From the NCBI GenBank assembly GCA_964384465.1, contig CAYLLT010000001.1, forward strand, positions 1 to 64,000: 64,000 nucleotides of DNA, read 5' to 3'. The DNA is from CAYLLT01 sp964384465. GTDB lineage: Bacteria > Planctomycetota > Phycisphaerae > UBA1845 > PWPN01. This document shows positions 7,161 through 16,439 of the stretch, one piece after another. Position numbers and translations under genes: made by a program. The notes below the pieces were generated by a model that ran no database searches, was not told where the DNA came from, and saw nothing but the letters and a program-made list of their open reading frames with translations. Position 1 is the first letter of the stretch, and each line of letters starts with the position of its first letter.

Positions 7161-9413
7161 ATGCGGATTGAATTAACTCATCGCGTGATCGTCTGCATCT
7201 GGATGGCCGGGAGTGTCCCGATGTACATCGGGAGGGCCGTCGCGGATGTCCCCGCGTTTAATCTGCCCGGTCGGGATTTCACCGCCACCGACCGATACAT
7301 TAGTACCAACGTTTTCCATTGGTTCACCGCCGGCGGCGGTCAGGGATCAGGCCCGTGGCGGCCGCTGGAGGGCAAGCCCGCATGGACGGGGGAGCCTGAT
7401 TTCTGGGTGCGACAGATCAAGGACATGATGGACGCCGGCATCGATGTCCTGCACGTTCACCTGATCCCGAGTTCGGAGCAGCAGCGGATCAATTTATTCA
7501 CCGCTTTCTCGCAGTTGCGGACCCAGGGATACAAAGTGCCGCAGGTTGCGCCGTTCCTGGACCCGCTCATCACCTGGAGCGTCCTGCCGCCGATCGACGT
7601 GTCCACCGCCGCCGGCAAGGACGAATTTGTCGGGCAGTACATCCGTTTCTTCAATCAGTATTTCAGTCAGAACACCGACCCGCAGGCCGAGAGTCATCTG
7701 CTGCACATCGGCGGCAAGATCGTGCTCGATACGTGGCACTGCAATTCAGGCTACGTGAACAACATGGGCAGCCTCACGCGATCCGATGTCGAGACGCGGT
7801 TGGCGGCGGCGTTCGGCGGCGTCTATTCCACGTTTAATAATGGCATCTACATGATCGGCACCGTCAACGGCACGGCGCCGTCGTTCTCCGATGAGAAGAT
7901 GTACCAGTTCTCGAACACCGCCTATGAATCCGCCTTCACCTTCAACAACAAAAAAGCCGCCACCATGAAGGCCGGCTATTGGGACCAGAACATCCGCAAT
8001 CCGGGCATATTTTTTCCGCGGGACGGCGGCGGGCACTACGTGACTGCGGGCAATTATCTCAACAGCATCAGGAACGGCGGCAATAACGTGGACGGCCAGG
8101 CGCTCGCGCTGCCGATCTACCACGCCAACGTCGAGTCCTGGAATGAGTATGACGAAGGCACCGGCGTCTATTCCGCCGATCCGGGTCCGCCTTACATCGC
8201 TCCTAGCAACACCAGCGGCAACACCGACGTCTGGTCGAGCACCAACAATCCGCGCGAGTACATCGATACCACCGCCGGTTATGCCAGCGCGTTCAACGGC
8301 CTGCCCGCCCGTGATGCGAAAATCCTGTGGCATGAATTCCCGTCCACTGTTTTCACGGGAAAGGACCTGCTCGGCACGATCGTCCTGCGCAATCAAGGCA
8401 ACGCCCAGTGGTCGGCGGCGCAGAACTATAAGCTGGGTCAGGTGGGAACAACGCTTCTGGAATCGCATTTCGATGCCGACGCGGGCGGCTGGACGCTGGT
8501 GCAGAATGCCTTCGGTACCACCGGCAACACGAGTTATGAAACCGGTACTTGGGCCGCCGGTTACGGATCGTCCGGCGGCGGCGTTCGCACTCACATCGGT
8601 AACGTGAACGCCACTTCCTATACCGGTACCGGCGGCGCATCCGCCGGCTGGTCGAAGACGTTCCATCTGAACAGCACGAGGCCGGTCGCGATCAATTTCA
8701 AGTGGCGTTTGTTCCATCCGAAGACGTTCGAAAGCGATGAACGCGGCGAAGCCCGGTTCGAGATCGACAACGTCGCCTACGGCCTCAACGCGCAGATTTA
8801 TCTGGCGCGCTTTTCCGGAGGAACCGGCGTTGATCTGGATACCGGCTGGCAGGACTACGCGAACATCGTCACCCTGTCCGGGCCGGCGGACCACACGCTG
8901 GAGATCGGCGGCTTCAACAACAAAAAGACGGCGGCGGACGAGGTGATGGATGTCTATATCGACGACGTGGTTGTTTCCCAGGCGGATCCCGACACCGTGT
9001 TCACACCCGCCCGCATCCTGATCGACGATGCGGCGGATGAGATCCCGACGTACAACGGAATCTTCCGCGGCCGCCCCAAGACGTTCGATGTCGCGGCCAC
9101 GGCTCCGATCGTCCCCGGCAATTTTACGCTGCATTTTCAGATGCTTCAGGAATCTGTCGCGTGGTTTGGCGAGCGGCTCGACGTGCCGGTGCAGGTCGTA
9201 GTCCCCGGCGATCTGGATCACGATATCGACATCGATCAGTCCGATTTCGGCGCCTTCCAGAAATGTTTATCGGGCGGCGGCGTCCCCTACGTCGCCGGAT
9301 GCGACGTCGCCGACTTTAACAGCGATGGGGCCGTCGATGTGACGGATGTAAACATTTTCCTGGCCTGTTTCTCCGGCGCCGGTATCCCCGCGGATGGTAA
9401 TTGCAACCCGTAA
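7161..9413 (+). CDS. Secreted glycosidase-like protein (DUF5010-like) with C-terminal dockerin-type repeats
   Basis: 750 aa; the ATG directly follows the preceding TAA, so translation is probably coupled. The signal peptide spans ~28 residues (cleavage near AVA-DV). Residues ~40-380 form an alpha/beta-barrel-like region (DAGIDVLHVHLIPSS, ESWNEYDEGTGVY) that resembles DUF5010/GH99-like proteins; I hold that family name loosely. Residues ~430-610 look like a beta-sandwich carbohydrate-binding module. The tail has two Ca-binding, dockerin-like repeats (GDLDHDIDIDQSDF and ADFNSDGAVDVTDVN), typical of secreted planctomycete proteins. It probably acts on polysaccharide outside the cell. Confidence 0.75.
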   Translation: MRIELTHRVIVCIWMAGSVPMYIGRAVADVPAFNLPGRDFTATDRYISTNVFHWFTAGGGQGSGPWRPLEGKPAWTGEPDFWVRQIKDMMDAGIDVLHVHLIPSSEQQRINLFTAFSQLRTQGYKVPQVAPFLDPLITWSVLPPIDVSTAAGKDEFVGQYIRFFNQYFSQNTDPQAESHLLHIGGKIVLDTWHCNSGYVNNMGSLTRSDVETRLAAAFGGVYSTFNNGIYMIGTVNGTAPSFSDEKMYQFSNTAYESAFTFNNKKAATMKAGYWDQNIRNPGIFFPRDGGGHYVTAGNYLNSIRNGGNNVDGQALALPIYHANVESWNEYDEGTGVYSADPGPPYIAPSNTSGNTDVWSSTNNPREYIDTTAGYASAFNGLPARDAKILWHEFPSTVFTGKDLLGTIVLRNQGNAQWSAAQNYKLGQVGTTLLESHFDADAGGWTLVQNAFGTTGNTSYETGTWAAGYGSSGGGVRTHIGNVNATSYTGTGGASAGWSKTFHLNSTRPVAINFKWRLFHPKTFESDERGEARFEIDNVAYGLNAQIYLARFSGGTGVDLDTGWQDYANIVTLSGPADHTLEIGGFNNKKTAADEVMDVYIDDVVVSQADPDTVFTPARILIDDAADEIPTYNGIFRGRPKTFDVAATAPIVPGNFTLHFQMLQESVAWFGERLDVPVQVVVPGDLDHDIDIDQSDFGAFQKCLSGGGVPYVAGCDVADFNSDGAVDVTDVNIFLACFSGAGIPADGNCNP

Positions 9414-9414
9414 A

Positions 9415-9444
9415 TTGGTTGCCCCGCCGCCGGTGGCTTATAAT
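9415..9444 (+). promoter_or_regulatory. Candidate promoter for amrS
   Basis: TATAAT at 9439-9444 lies 18 bp after TTGGTT at 9415-9420. The -10 is perfect; the -35 matches only the TTG. The hexamer lies in the 72-bp gap between the dockerin protein and amrS. Confidence 0.4.
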
Positions 9445-9485
9445 TGAATGGACAATCGCATCAAAATGCCGCTCAATGATCGGCG

Positions 9486-10601
9486 ATGGTCATGCCTGCG
9501 ACGCTGAAAGATATTCTCGAAGAAAACACGATGCCGTCGGCGCCGGAGCTGGTGCGCTCCGAGGGCGACAGCCTGGTCCGCTGTCTGGCCTGCGGCCACC
9601 GCTGCCGAATCGCGCCGGGCAAGGCGGGCGTCTGCCGCGTGCGGTTCAATCGCGATGGCGAGTTGCGGGCGCCGGCCGGTTACGTCGCCGGTGTTCAGGT
9701 GGACCCGATCGAGAAGAAGCCCTTCTATCACGCCTATCCCGGTCACGACGCCCTTTCCTTCGGTATGATGGGCTGCGATCTGCACTGCTCGTACTGCCAG
9801 AACTGGGTAACCAGTCAGGCCCTGCGCGATGACAAGGCGGTAGCGAGGCCGCAGTTCGGCGGGGCGGACGACCTGATCGATCTGGCCATCGAACGCGGCG
9901 CGCCGGTGATCGTGAGCACCTATAACGAGCCGCTGATCACCGCCGACTGGGCGGTCGAGATCTTCAAACCCGCCCGCGAGCGCGGCCTCGTTTGCGGCTT
10001 TGTATCCAACGGCAACGCCACTCCGGAAGTGCTGAAATTCATCCGACCGTACGTCGATCTTTACAAGGTGGACCTCAAGAGTTTCAACGACCGCAGCTAC
10101 CGCAAGCTCGGCTGCACGTTAAACAACGTGCTCGAAACCATCGGCCGGCTGAAGGAAATGGGCTTCTGGGTCGAGATCGTCACGCTCATCATCCCCGGCT
10201 TCAACGACAGCACCGAAGAACTCACCAGCATCGCGAAATTCCTCGCCGGTATTTCGGTGGACATCCCGTGGCACATGACCGCATTCCATCCGGATTACAA
10301 AATGACCGATCCGCCGCGCACGCCGGTCGAGACGCTCGTGAGGGCCTACGACATCGGCAAGTCGGCCGGATTAAACTTCTGCTATCCCGGAAACCTGCCC
10401 GGCATGGTCGGCGACCGCGAGAATACGAATTGTCCCGCCTGTGGAGAATTGCTGATCCGCCGCTACGGCTTCTACGTTAAAGAGAACCGTATGTTGGGCG
10501 GTCAGTGTCCGCGATGCCGATGCGCTGTCCCCGGCGTCTGGGAGGAGCGCGCCCCCGGCCACAGCACCGGCACCGGCATTCCGCTCCCCATCGCCCTCTG
10601 A
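9486..10601 (+). CDS. amrS: AmmeMemoRadiSam-type radical SAM enzyme AmrS
   Basis: 371 aa from the ATG at 9486 (an ATG at 9492 is equally possible). Architecture: a Cys-rich N-terminal element (CLACGHRCRIAPGKAGVCRVR), the FYHAYPG block, and the radical SAM cluster motif CxxxCxxC in GCDLHCSYCQNW. Then follow the TIM-barrel blocks STYNEPLI, YKVDLKSF and HMTAFHPDYKM. The C-terminus carries two CPxC pairs (CPACGE, CPRCRC), a likely zinc ribbon. This matches the AmrS family. The usual partners (Memo/AmrB-like and AMMECR1/AmrA-like) are not adjacent. The reaction of the family is not settled, to my knowledge. Confidence 0.92.
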   Translation: MVMPATLKDILEENTMPSAPELVRSEGDSLVRCLACGHRCRIAPGKAGVCRVRFNRDGELRAPAGYVAGVQVDPIEKKPFYHAYPGHDALSFGMMGCDLHCSYCQNWVTSQALRDDKAVARPQFGGADDLIDLAIERGAPVIVSTYNEPLITADWAVEIFKPARERGLVCGFVSNGNATPEVLKFIRPYVDLYKVDLKSFNDRSYRKLGCTLNNVLETIGRLKEMGFWVEIVTLIIPGFNDSTEELTSIAKFLAGISVDIPWHMTAFHPDYKMTDPPRTPVETLVRAYDIGKSAGLNFCYPGNLPGMVGDRENTNCPACGELLIRRYGFYVKENRMLGGQCPRCRCAVPGVWEERAPGHSTGTGIPLPIAL

Positions 10602-10640
10602 ACGTTCAGTTGAATTGAACTCGCCGCGAAGCTCTGCGAC

Positions 10641-12023
10641 TCAGGGCCGCCCCTCCTCGCGGGCGGACGGCTGGCTGGTCGCGGCGATGAGCGATTCCTG
10701 CAACAGATACTGCGCGAGGGTCTCTGCCACGAAGGCGTGGCCATCCTCGTTCCAGTGCGGATCCGCTTTGAACACCAGTGGGAAACGATGCGTCTTCTGG
10801 AAGGCGGGCAGGAGGTTAAGAATGGGGAAATCAACCCCGGCATTGTGTTCCTCGAAAAACCTGAAGTATTCATACTGATACGGCTCGTTCAGCGCGTATT
10901 GCGACGACTCCCAGTTGTCGGGACACTCCTTCGGGTTCCAATGGTGGAACCGGGGCGTGACCACCAGTAGAAATTTGGCGCCCGCGTTCCGTGCGTTTTT
11001 GGCAATCGACGCGATGTGATCCAGCGTGGCCCGGAAATACTGTTCCGTCTTCGACAGCGGATGTCTGTAGATGAAAAAGCGGTCCCGCTCGACGACATCG
11101 TCGATCGTCACCTGAAAGCGATAATAATCGAACCGCGCATTTCCGTCGTCGCCCAGACGCAGGACAATACTCAGCTTCTCGAACGGGTACAGCATGGGTT
11201 TCGCGATCATCTTGGACGTAATCTGGTGGACGGCGCCGTAGTAACCGTGGCCGCCCGCATCCGGGAAGCGCACGGTACCGCCCTCCGGACGGGCACGCTG
11301 CGCATACAGGATGTCGTCGCCGATGTCGGTCACGTCAAGAAAGAGCAGAACGAGCGTGGGGTCGTACGCTTTCAGGATTCCCTCGAACTGAAGTTTCTCG
11401 AGGAGTGGGGAATAGCTGATGGTCCCCGCGTTCAGAACGGCGAGATTGTCGCACGATGGAGCCTTCCGCAACAACTCCTCCAGCCGCGCGGAAAAGCCGG
11501 CTTCCTGCCGAACGCCGAATCCGAAGATGAAAGAGTCGCCCATCGCAATCACGCGGTGCTGGTACCGGCGGAAAGCCGCGCGGCTGTAGTGGGTCCGCAG
11601 GCCGTCTTCGTTCGTTTGCACCAGAACGGGCGTGCCCTCGAATACGCCCTGGAACATCTTCCGGTCGGGCGGAAACGCGTGGTGGTAATGGGAAGAGGGG
11701 ATGACGTCCAACGGCCGCATCGCGGCGTATACGCCGAGCATCCGCAAGGCCGCTTCGGCAAGGAGCACCGCGACGCAGAGGGATACGAGAGCAAGGACCA
11801 TTTCTTTCCACCGCTTCCTCCAGGAGGTAATAACCACGACAGCCAGCAGACTCAGAACGCAGTAGAAAATCAGGGAGTTCAGCGCGGGCTTGACGTTCAT
11901 TTGACTGCCGGGCGCAAGGAACCGGAAGGCCCCGGCGGCCGTAGCGACTATCAGAATCAGGTAGAAGCACAGGACGATCAGAAACAACCGGCCTCGCGGG
12001 CTTAACCTCATGTGTGCGGCCAT
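10641..12023 (-). CDS. Membrane-anchored SGNH/GDSL hydrolase-like protein
   Basis: About 460 aa. Starts at 12023 or 12011 are possible; longer starts would run into the FHA-phosphatase gene. Three N-terminal hydrophobic segments (residues ~10-110, including LFLIVLCFYLILIVATAAG) precede a periplasmic SGNH-hydrolase domain. Its block I is MGDSFIFGFGV (Ser), an LNAGTISYS block supplies the Asn, and DPHWNEDGH supplies the C-terminal Asp/His. Such proteins are often O-acetyl esterases or AlgX/AlgJ-like acetyltransferases acting on exopolysaccharide. It is downstream of the FHA-SpoIIE gene on the same strand (58 bp gap). Confidence 0.75.
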   Translation of the reverse strand: MAAHMRLSPRGRLFLIVLCFYLILIVATAAGAFRFLAPGSQMNVKPALNSLIFYCVLSLLAVVVITSWRKRWKEMVLALVSLCVAVLLAEAALRMLGVYAAMRPLDVIPSSHYHHAFPPDRKMFQGVFEGTPVLVQTNEDGLRTHYSRAAFRRYQHRVIAMGDSFIFGFGVRQEAGFSARLEELLRKAPSCDNLAVLNAGTISYSPLLEKLQFEGILKAYDPTLVLLFLDVTDIGDDILYAQRARPEGGTVRFPDAGGHGYYGAVHQITSKMIAKPMLYPFEKLSIVLRLGDDGNARFDYYRFQVTIDDVVERDRFFIYRHPLSKTEQYFRATLDHIASIAKNARNAGAKFLLVVTPRFHHWNPKECPDNWESSQYALNEPYQYEYFRFFEEHNAGVDFPILNLLPAFQKTHRFPLVFKADPHWNEDGHAFVAETLAQYLLQESLIAATSQPSAREEGRP

Positions 12024-12081
12024 CCGGTATTTCTTGGTGCTGGTATGCCTATAAAATCGAACCCATCGCCCGACTTGATGG

Positions 12082-13830
12082 TTACCGCTCCCGCCCCCAG
12101 CGCAATAGCACCGCTGTGGCGTCATCCGCCAGAGCGGTCCGACCGGCGTGATTCTCGACAGCCGCGAACAGGGCCGCGACCTCATCCTCGCCGGGTTGCA
12201 GCTTGCTCATACAGGATTGCACGCCGGCCACCTCGAATTGCGGCGGGAGCGCTTCCGACGGATCGCCGGATGAAGAGTCCGGTCCGCGTTCTTCGAGCAA
12301 TCCGTCGCTGAGGACAATCGCCCGCCCTCCGGTCGGCAGCGTTCGCGTCTCAGCCTGATAGACGTTCTCCGGCATGACGCCCACCGGATAGCACGTGGTT
12401 TTGCTGAGCGGCTCGAGTGCCCCGTCCTCCGCTATGGAAAACGCGTGCCCATGTCCCGCATCGACGGAGTGCAGCGTGTTCGTATTCGCGTCGAACACGC
12501 CGAGCCATAACGTCAGAAACTTGTCATCCGGGCATCGCGGTTCCAGGAAGCGATTCAGGTCCGTCACCGCCCGCCCTGGATCGCCGTGTTGCAGGAGGGC
12601 CGCGTGAAGAAACCCGTACGTGGTGGTGATGAGCACGGATGCGACGACGCCTTTGCCGGCGACATCGCCGACCGCCACCGCGATCCGGCCGTCGCCCAGC
12701 GGAACGACATCAAAAAAATCCCCGCCGACATATCGCCCCGGCCGCGACGCGCCCGTATAGCTGAACGGGCCATGACGCCCCTCGCGACGCGGCATGAGCA
12801 TACTCTGCATCTTGCCGGCCGCGTTCAACTCCGCCTCCATCCGCGCATGCCGCCGCTCGACATCGAGTCTGTTCAAGTTGGCCAGCGCCAAAGCGCCCAT
12901 GCGGGCCAGGCCGATGGCGAACGCACCGGCATCACCCGACACGCGTCGCGTCGTCCGCTCCCCGCCGCGATTGTCGAGATAGAGGATGCCCGCGATCGTC
13001 CCTTCCATGACCAGCGGCACGCACAACGCCTCTTCGATCCCCAGCTCAACGATGCTGTGCGTCGGCAGAGCCTCCTGGTCGCGCGACAGGAGACGCACGG
13101 GGACGCCGCTCGCCGCCTGCCGGACCAGGGACCGACTTAACGTCGGAGCCGCATCCGCGCCCAGAATCGATCCCCGGTGTGCGATCACCTCAACCCGCTC
13201 GGCCCCGATCGCCGCGGCGGGACCCGATACCGTCGCCGCGCTGATCGGCCGCAGCATCGCCGCGTTGGCGAAACCGGTCCCCGATACCGCGACATCGATC
13301 AGGATTTTCGACAGGGCCGCCTCGTCGGCCGCCGAGTGAATCGCCGATGCGCAATCCAGCAGCAGCGCCAGGCGCTCCTGCGCCAGCAACGCGGCCGACC
13401 GCGTATCCATCTGCGCGACGGTCGTATGCGGCATATCCGCCAGCGTGGCCATGCTCATCGGAGCCGGCGATTCTGCGGCGGGGCCATTAACGCGAAACGT
13501 CCACGGTGAAATGAGCACCAGATCGCCGACTCGCAGCGGAACCTGCCGCCCCGCTACCACGCGAACTCCGTTGAGCCAGGTCCCATGCCGGCTGCCGGCA
13601 TCGCAGAGCAGCCAACCCGTTGAGTTTCGCGAGACCTCGCCTTCGGAAAATGTAAATGTCGCATGATGACGCGATACGTGCGTGTCGTTCAGTTCGAGTG
13701 TGTGTTCGGATGCCCGGCCGATCGTGATCGGGCCAGGCGGGGACAGGGGTAGCGAGATCGGCGTCGGGCCGGTAACCGTGGCCAGCGTGAGTTCCGCGAC
13801 GGCTGATTCAGGCAGGTTCACCGAAGTCAT
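12082..13830 (-). CDS. FHA-GAF-SpoIIE (PP2C-type) serine phosphatase
   Basis: 582 aa, with GGAG eight bases upstream of the ATG. Residues ~30-110 are an FHA domain (ITIGRASEHTLELNDTHVSRHHATF, GTWLNGVRV) that should bind phosphothreonine. Residues ~145-330 fit a GAF sensor. Residues ~375-580 are an RsbU/SpoIIE PPM phosphatase with YVGGDFFDVV, VGDVAGKG, LSDGLLEERG and ALADDATAVLL, so all metal-binding Asp residues are present. This points to a cytosolic switch that dephosphorylates an anti-sigma-factor antagonist or similar partner in response to a phosphorylated protein. No antagonist or anti-sigma gene lies next to it. Confidence 0.92.
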   Translation of the reverse strand: MTSVNLPESAVAELTLATVTGPTPISLPLSPPGPITIGRASEHTLELNDTHVSRHHATFTFSEGEVSRNSTGWLLCDAGSRHGTWLNGVRVVAGRQVPLRVGDLVLISPWTFRVNGPAAESPAPMSMATLADMPHTTVAQMDTRSAALLAQERLALLLDCASAIHSAADEAALSKILIDVAVSGTGFANAAMLRPISAATVSGPAAAIGAERVEVIAHRGSILGADAAPTLSRSLVRQAASGVPVRLLSRDQEALPTHSIVELGIEEALCVPLVMEGTIAGILYLDNRGGERTTRRVSGDAGAFAIGLARMGALALANLNRLDVERRHARMEAELNAAGKMQSMLMPRREGRHGPFSYTGASRPGRYVGGDFFDVVPLGDGRIAVAVGDVAGKGVVASVLITTTYGFLHAALLQHGDPGRAVTDLNRFLEPRCPDDKFLTLWLGVFDANTNTLHSVDAGHGHAFSIAEDGALEPLSKTTCYPVGVMPENVYQAETRTLPTGGRAIVLSDGLLEERGPDSSSGDPSEALPPQFEVAGVQSCMSKLQPGEDEVAALFAAVENHAGRTALADDATAVLLRWGRER

Positions 13831-13861
13831 GATACTCCGGCCAGCCTGCGGATTCTATAGA

Positions 13862-14263
13862 TCAGGCCGCCTTCACTTCCCGCCCGCATAGTTGTTGGAA
13901 CGTGACAAAGTAAGCCCCAAATGCCCGCTCGCAGGCGTCCTGCGCTTTGTCCGTCAGGCCGAATGTCTGGAGCACGCACCCGCGATGCACGAGTTCCAAT
14001 TGCTGTTGGTCGGCATTGACCGCGACGGTTAATTGCCGCGTGGGGCTGCGGAGCGAACCGATCATCGGGTCCACGTAGATGAGGGCGCCGTCCGGCCCCA
14101 CATCGAAGAACGCCTCCTGCATTTCGCGGATGACGTTCATCGCTAACCCGCTCGCGTGTCTCGCGCCGTGAATCTTATTTTCCCGACGCCCGGCATCACC
14201 TGTCATGCGGGCATCGGGTTTTCGTGCGGACTGAAGGTCGAGATGTACTGTGTTTTTGCTCAT
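13862..14263 (-). CDS. Hypothetical protein upstream of the FHA-phosphatase gene
   Basis: 133 aa, unrecognised. It is hydrophilic with no signal peptide or membrane segment. Residues ~45-130 look like a small folded alpha/beta domain (FFDVGPDGALIYVDPMIGSL, QLTVAVNADQQQLELVHRGCVLQTFGLTDKAQDACERAF). Its stop codon is 31 bp before the FHA-SpoIIE start on the same strand, consistent with an operon and a role in the same signalling pathway (inference). There is no clear ribosome-binding site at the ATG (14263), so a shorter start is possible. Confidence 0.55.
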   Translation of the reverse strand: MSKNTVHLDLQSARKPDARMTGDAGRRENKIHGARHASGLAMNVIREMQEAFFDVGPDGALIYVDPMIGSLRSPTRQLTVAVNADQQQLELVHRGCVLQTFGLTDKAQDACERAFGAYFVTFQQLCGREVKAA

Positions 14264-14714
14264 ATCTGGTATTCGCGGCTGCCGGACAAACCTTTCACGT
14301 CAAATTGCGAGGCGTAAGGTTTTCTCCGCATTCCGCTGCTAATGCCTTGATAAATAAACACTTACATTACTAATTGCGATTCCGGGATTTTGCCGCTCCT
14401 CCTGTTCCATTACCTTGTACCCCGGACGCCTGAAAAGGTTCCACAATCTCTGGTAATGGCATGGCGAGCGCGCGTAATCATTCGACCACGGGCAAGCTGC
14501 TGCTCCTTTGCAAGGGTGCATCCGAAATTCCGTGGCGGTGCGAGCCGCAAGACAATAGGGCGGGCATTGCCCGCCAAAGTCCGCCGCGGCGGACGCGCCC
14601 TCTGTCGCTCGCCCGTTTCCACGAGCTCTGGCATCGTGAAACAAGGTCTGCTAACATCCAAGATGCGGCGCCAGCCTGTACATTGCTTTTCAAACAGGCA
14701 ACAGGAGGAGAAAA
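14264..14714. other. Intergenic region with small inverted repeats
   Basis: 451 bp between divergent genes. It contains CCATTACC (14407-14414) with its complement GGTAATGG (14452-14459), and the hairpin at 14559-14575. Short frames here are not supported by a ribosome-binding site or by recognisable protein. Promoters for both flanking genes are expected, but no clean hexamer pair was found. Confidence 0.5.
14559..14575. repeat. GGCGGGC-ATT-GCCCGCC hairpin
   Basis: A 7-bp perfect stem. The same stem occurs at 32078-32096 and 42642-42660 with different loops, so this is one recurring small palindrome. Confidence 0.7.
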
Positions 14715-16331
14715 GTGCATTTCCCGCTTCGTCTTCTCTTGATCAGCACCGCCCTCACGTCATTGCTTACTTCGGCCGTTGGAAAAGCATCGGGACAACT
14801 TCAATTTCGGACGGTCGCCCGGTCCGGTCAAACAGCCCCTGGTAGTGGCGCCACTTTTAGCGGTTTCGATGGCCCCGTCATTGATAATGCTGGCCAGACG
14901 GCATTTATCGCCACATTGTCGGGCGCAGGAGTGGACAGCACGAATCAGACGGGTATCTGGTCGGAGTCGTCGGGGTCACTTTCCTTGCTTGCGCGGAAGG
15001 GGTCTTCTGCTCCAGGTGCAGGAGCGGGAACAAACTTCAACAGCTTTAACAGCCCTCTGGTACAGGTGGCCGGTCGTACGGCATTCCGCGCGGGCCTCAC
15101 TGCTGGAAGTTTTAACAATCAGGGAATCTGGTCGGGGAGCCCGGGAAATCTATTGATGGTCGCGAGAAACGGTCAAGAACCTCCAAACACTGGTTCTGGA
15201 GTTGCGTTCGATAATTTTAGTCTGCCCGTGCTCAACGATGGTGGCCAAACCGCATTCAACTGTTCACTGTCCGGCGCGGTCAACTCCACCAACGATGTTG
15301 GCATCTGGTCTAGCGGGTCCGGGACGTTATCCCTCGTGGCTAGAAAAGGTGCACACGCGCCCGGTACCGAGGCCGGAGCAAACTTCGATTTTCTAACGCC
15401 CCCCGCACTCAGTCGCGCTGGCAAAACGGCATTCCAAGCTACTTTGACGGGTGTAGGGGTGGACGTAACGAACAATCAGGGTATCTGGTCCGAGGGATCG
15501 GGCACCTTAACGCTAGTGGCGAGAAAAGGATCACCAGCCCCAGGTACTTCGACGGGCGTTAATTTCAACAGTTTGAATGTTCCCGTGATTAATCGTGAAG
15601 GGCGAACGGCATTTCATGCCAGTCTGACAAGCACAAGTGGGGACGGTATCTGGTCAGAGAGCTCTGGCACGCTTTCGCTCATAGCCAGAACAGGCTTTGC
15701 GGCAAACGGTCTTGGTTCGGGGATCACCTTTAGCAGCTTTGGTAATGTCCCCGCGCTCAATGATCTCGGGCAGACAGCCTTTAGAGCTTTTCTGGCAGGC
15801 CCAGGTGTGAACAGTCTTAATGATGGAAGCGTCTGGCGGGAAGACTCGGGTGTTCTCTCGCTCATAGTCCGCGAGGGCGCTCCTGCTCCCGGAACAGCTA
15901 CAGGTGTCACCTTCAGTGATTTCAATTTCACTTTCCCAATTCTCAACAATGCTAGCCAGATCGCTTTTTCAGGGACCTTAACGGGCACGACGATAAACTC
16001 GACCAACGATACCGGCCTGTGGGTGACAAACCCCGCTGGACAACTGATGCTGATCGCCCGAGAGGGCGATTTGTTTGAAGTTGCACCCGGAGACCTTCGC
16101 ATTATTTCGAGTCTCAGCTTGGTAACAAGTTCAGGTGGGCAGGACGGTCGGTCAAGCAGCTTTAACGATTTCGGCCAACTGGCATTTCTCGCAAACTTCA
16201 CAAACGGAAGCTCCGGGGTATTTGTGGCGACTGTACCGGAGCCCTCCACACTCGCTTTTATGGCCCTGGGTGCCCTGCTGGCTTACCGCAAAGAACGGAG
16301 ACCGCCCTTGAAGATTTGTCAACGCGGATGA
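14715..16331 (+). CDS. PEP-CTERM-anchored repeat protein (NxxGxxAF repeats)
   Basis: 538 aa. Translation starts at GTG, six bases after a strong AGGAGG. The signal peptide is ~27 residues (cleavage near GKASG-Q). The body is about eleven ~45-residue repeats, each with a variant of N-x-x-G-Q-T-A-F-x-A-x-L-x-G, GIWSESSGTLSLIARKG and APGTxxGVxFxxF. This is the tandem-repeat family often listed as choice-of-anchor proteins. The C-terminus is a PEP-CTERM signal: VPEPS, a hydrophobic stretch, then YRKERR. It should be exported and processed by an exosortase during surface or exopolysaccharide assembly. No exosortase gene is in the window. Confidence 0.9.
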   Translation: MHFPLRLLLISTALTSLLTSAVGKASGQLQFRTVARSGQTAPGSGATFSGFDGPVIDNAGQTAFIATLSGAGVDSTNQTGIWSESSGSLSLLARKGSSAPGAGAGTNFNSFNSPLVQVAGRTAFRAGLTAGSFNNQGIWSGSPGNLLMVARNGQEPPNTGSGVAFDNFSLPVLNDGGQTAFNCSLSGAVNSTNDVGIWSSGSGTLSLVARKGAHAPGTEAGANFDFLTPPALSRAGKTAFQATLTGVGVDVTNNQGIWSEGSGTLTLVARKGSPAPGTSTGVNFNSLNVPVINREGRTAFHASLTSTSGDGIWSESSGTLSLIARTGFAANGLGSGITFSSFGNVPALNDLGQTAFRAFLAGPGVNSLNDGSVWREDSGVLSLIVREGAPAPGTATGVTFSDFNFTFPILNNASQIAFSGTLTGTTINSTNDTGLWVTNPAGQLMLIAREGDLFEVAPGDLRIISSLSLVTSSGGQDGRSSSFNDFGQLAFLANFTNGSSGVFVATVPEPSTLAFMALGALLAYRKERRPPLKICQRG

Positions 16332-16352
16332 ATCGGGTAAACTGATCACGTG

Positions 16353-16372
16353 CCACTGCTCTCAAGCAGTGG
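16353..16372. repeat. CCACTGCT-ctca-AGCAGTGG palindrome, copy 1
   Basis: An 8-bp perfect stem, 22 bp after the PEP-CTERM gene. Two further copies lie at 17938-18012. There is no T-run, so terminator function is not supported. Confidence 0.75.
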
Positions 16373-16439
16373 CCGTGCGTAGAGGACGCGGTCAGAACGA
16401 AAGCCCTGCACCCAAGCAGCGGCACACGAGGGTCCAGTC

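Noticed and set aside
7746..9221. 491-codon minus-strand frame
   Set aside because: An antisense shadow of the dockerin protein; the sense gene has a signal peptide and Ca-binding repeats.
11016..12005. 329-codon plus-strand frame
   Set aside because: Antisense to the SGNH-hydrolase-like gene, whose catalytic blocks and membrane segments are clear.
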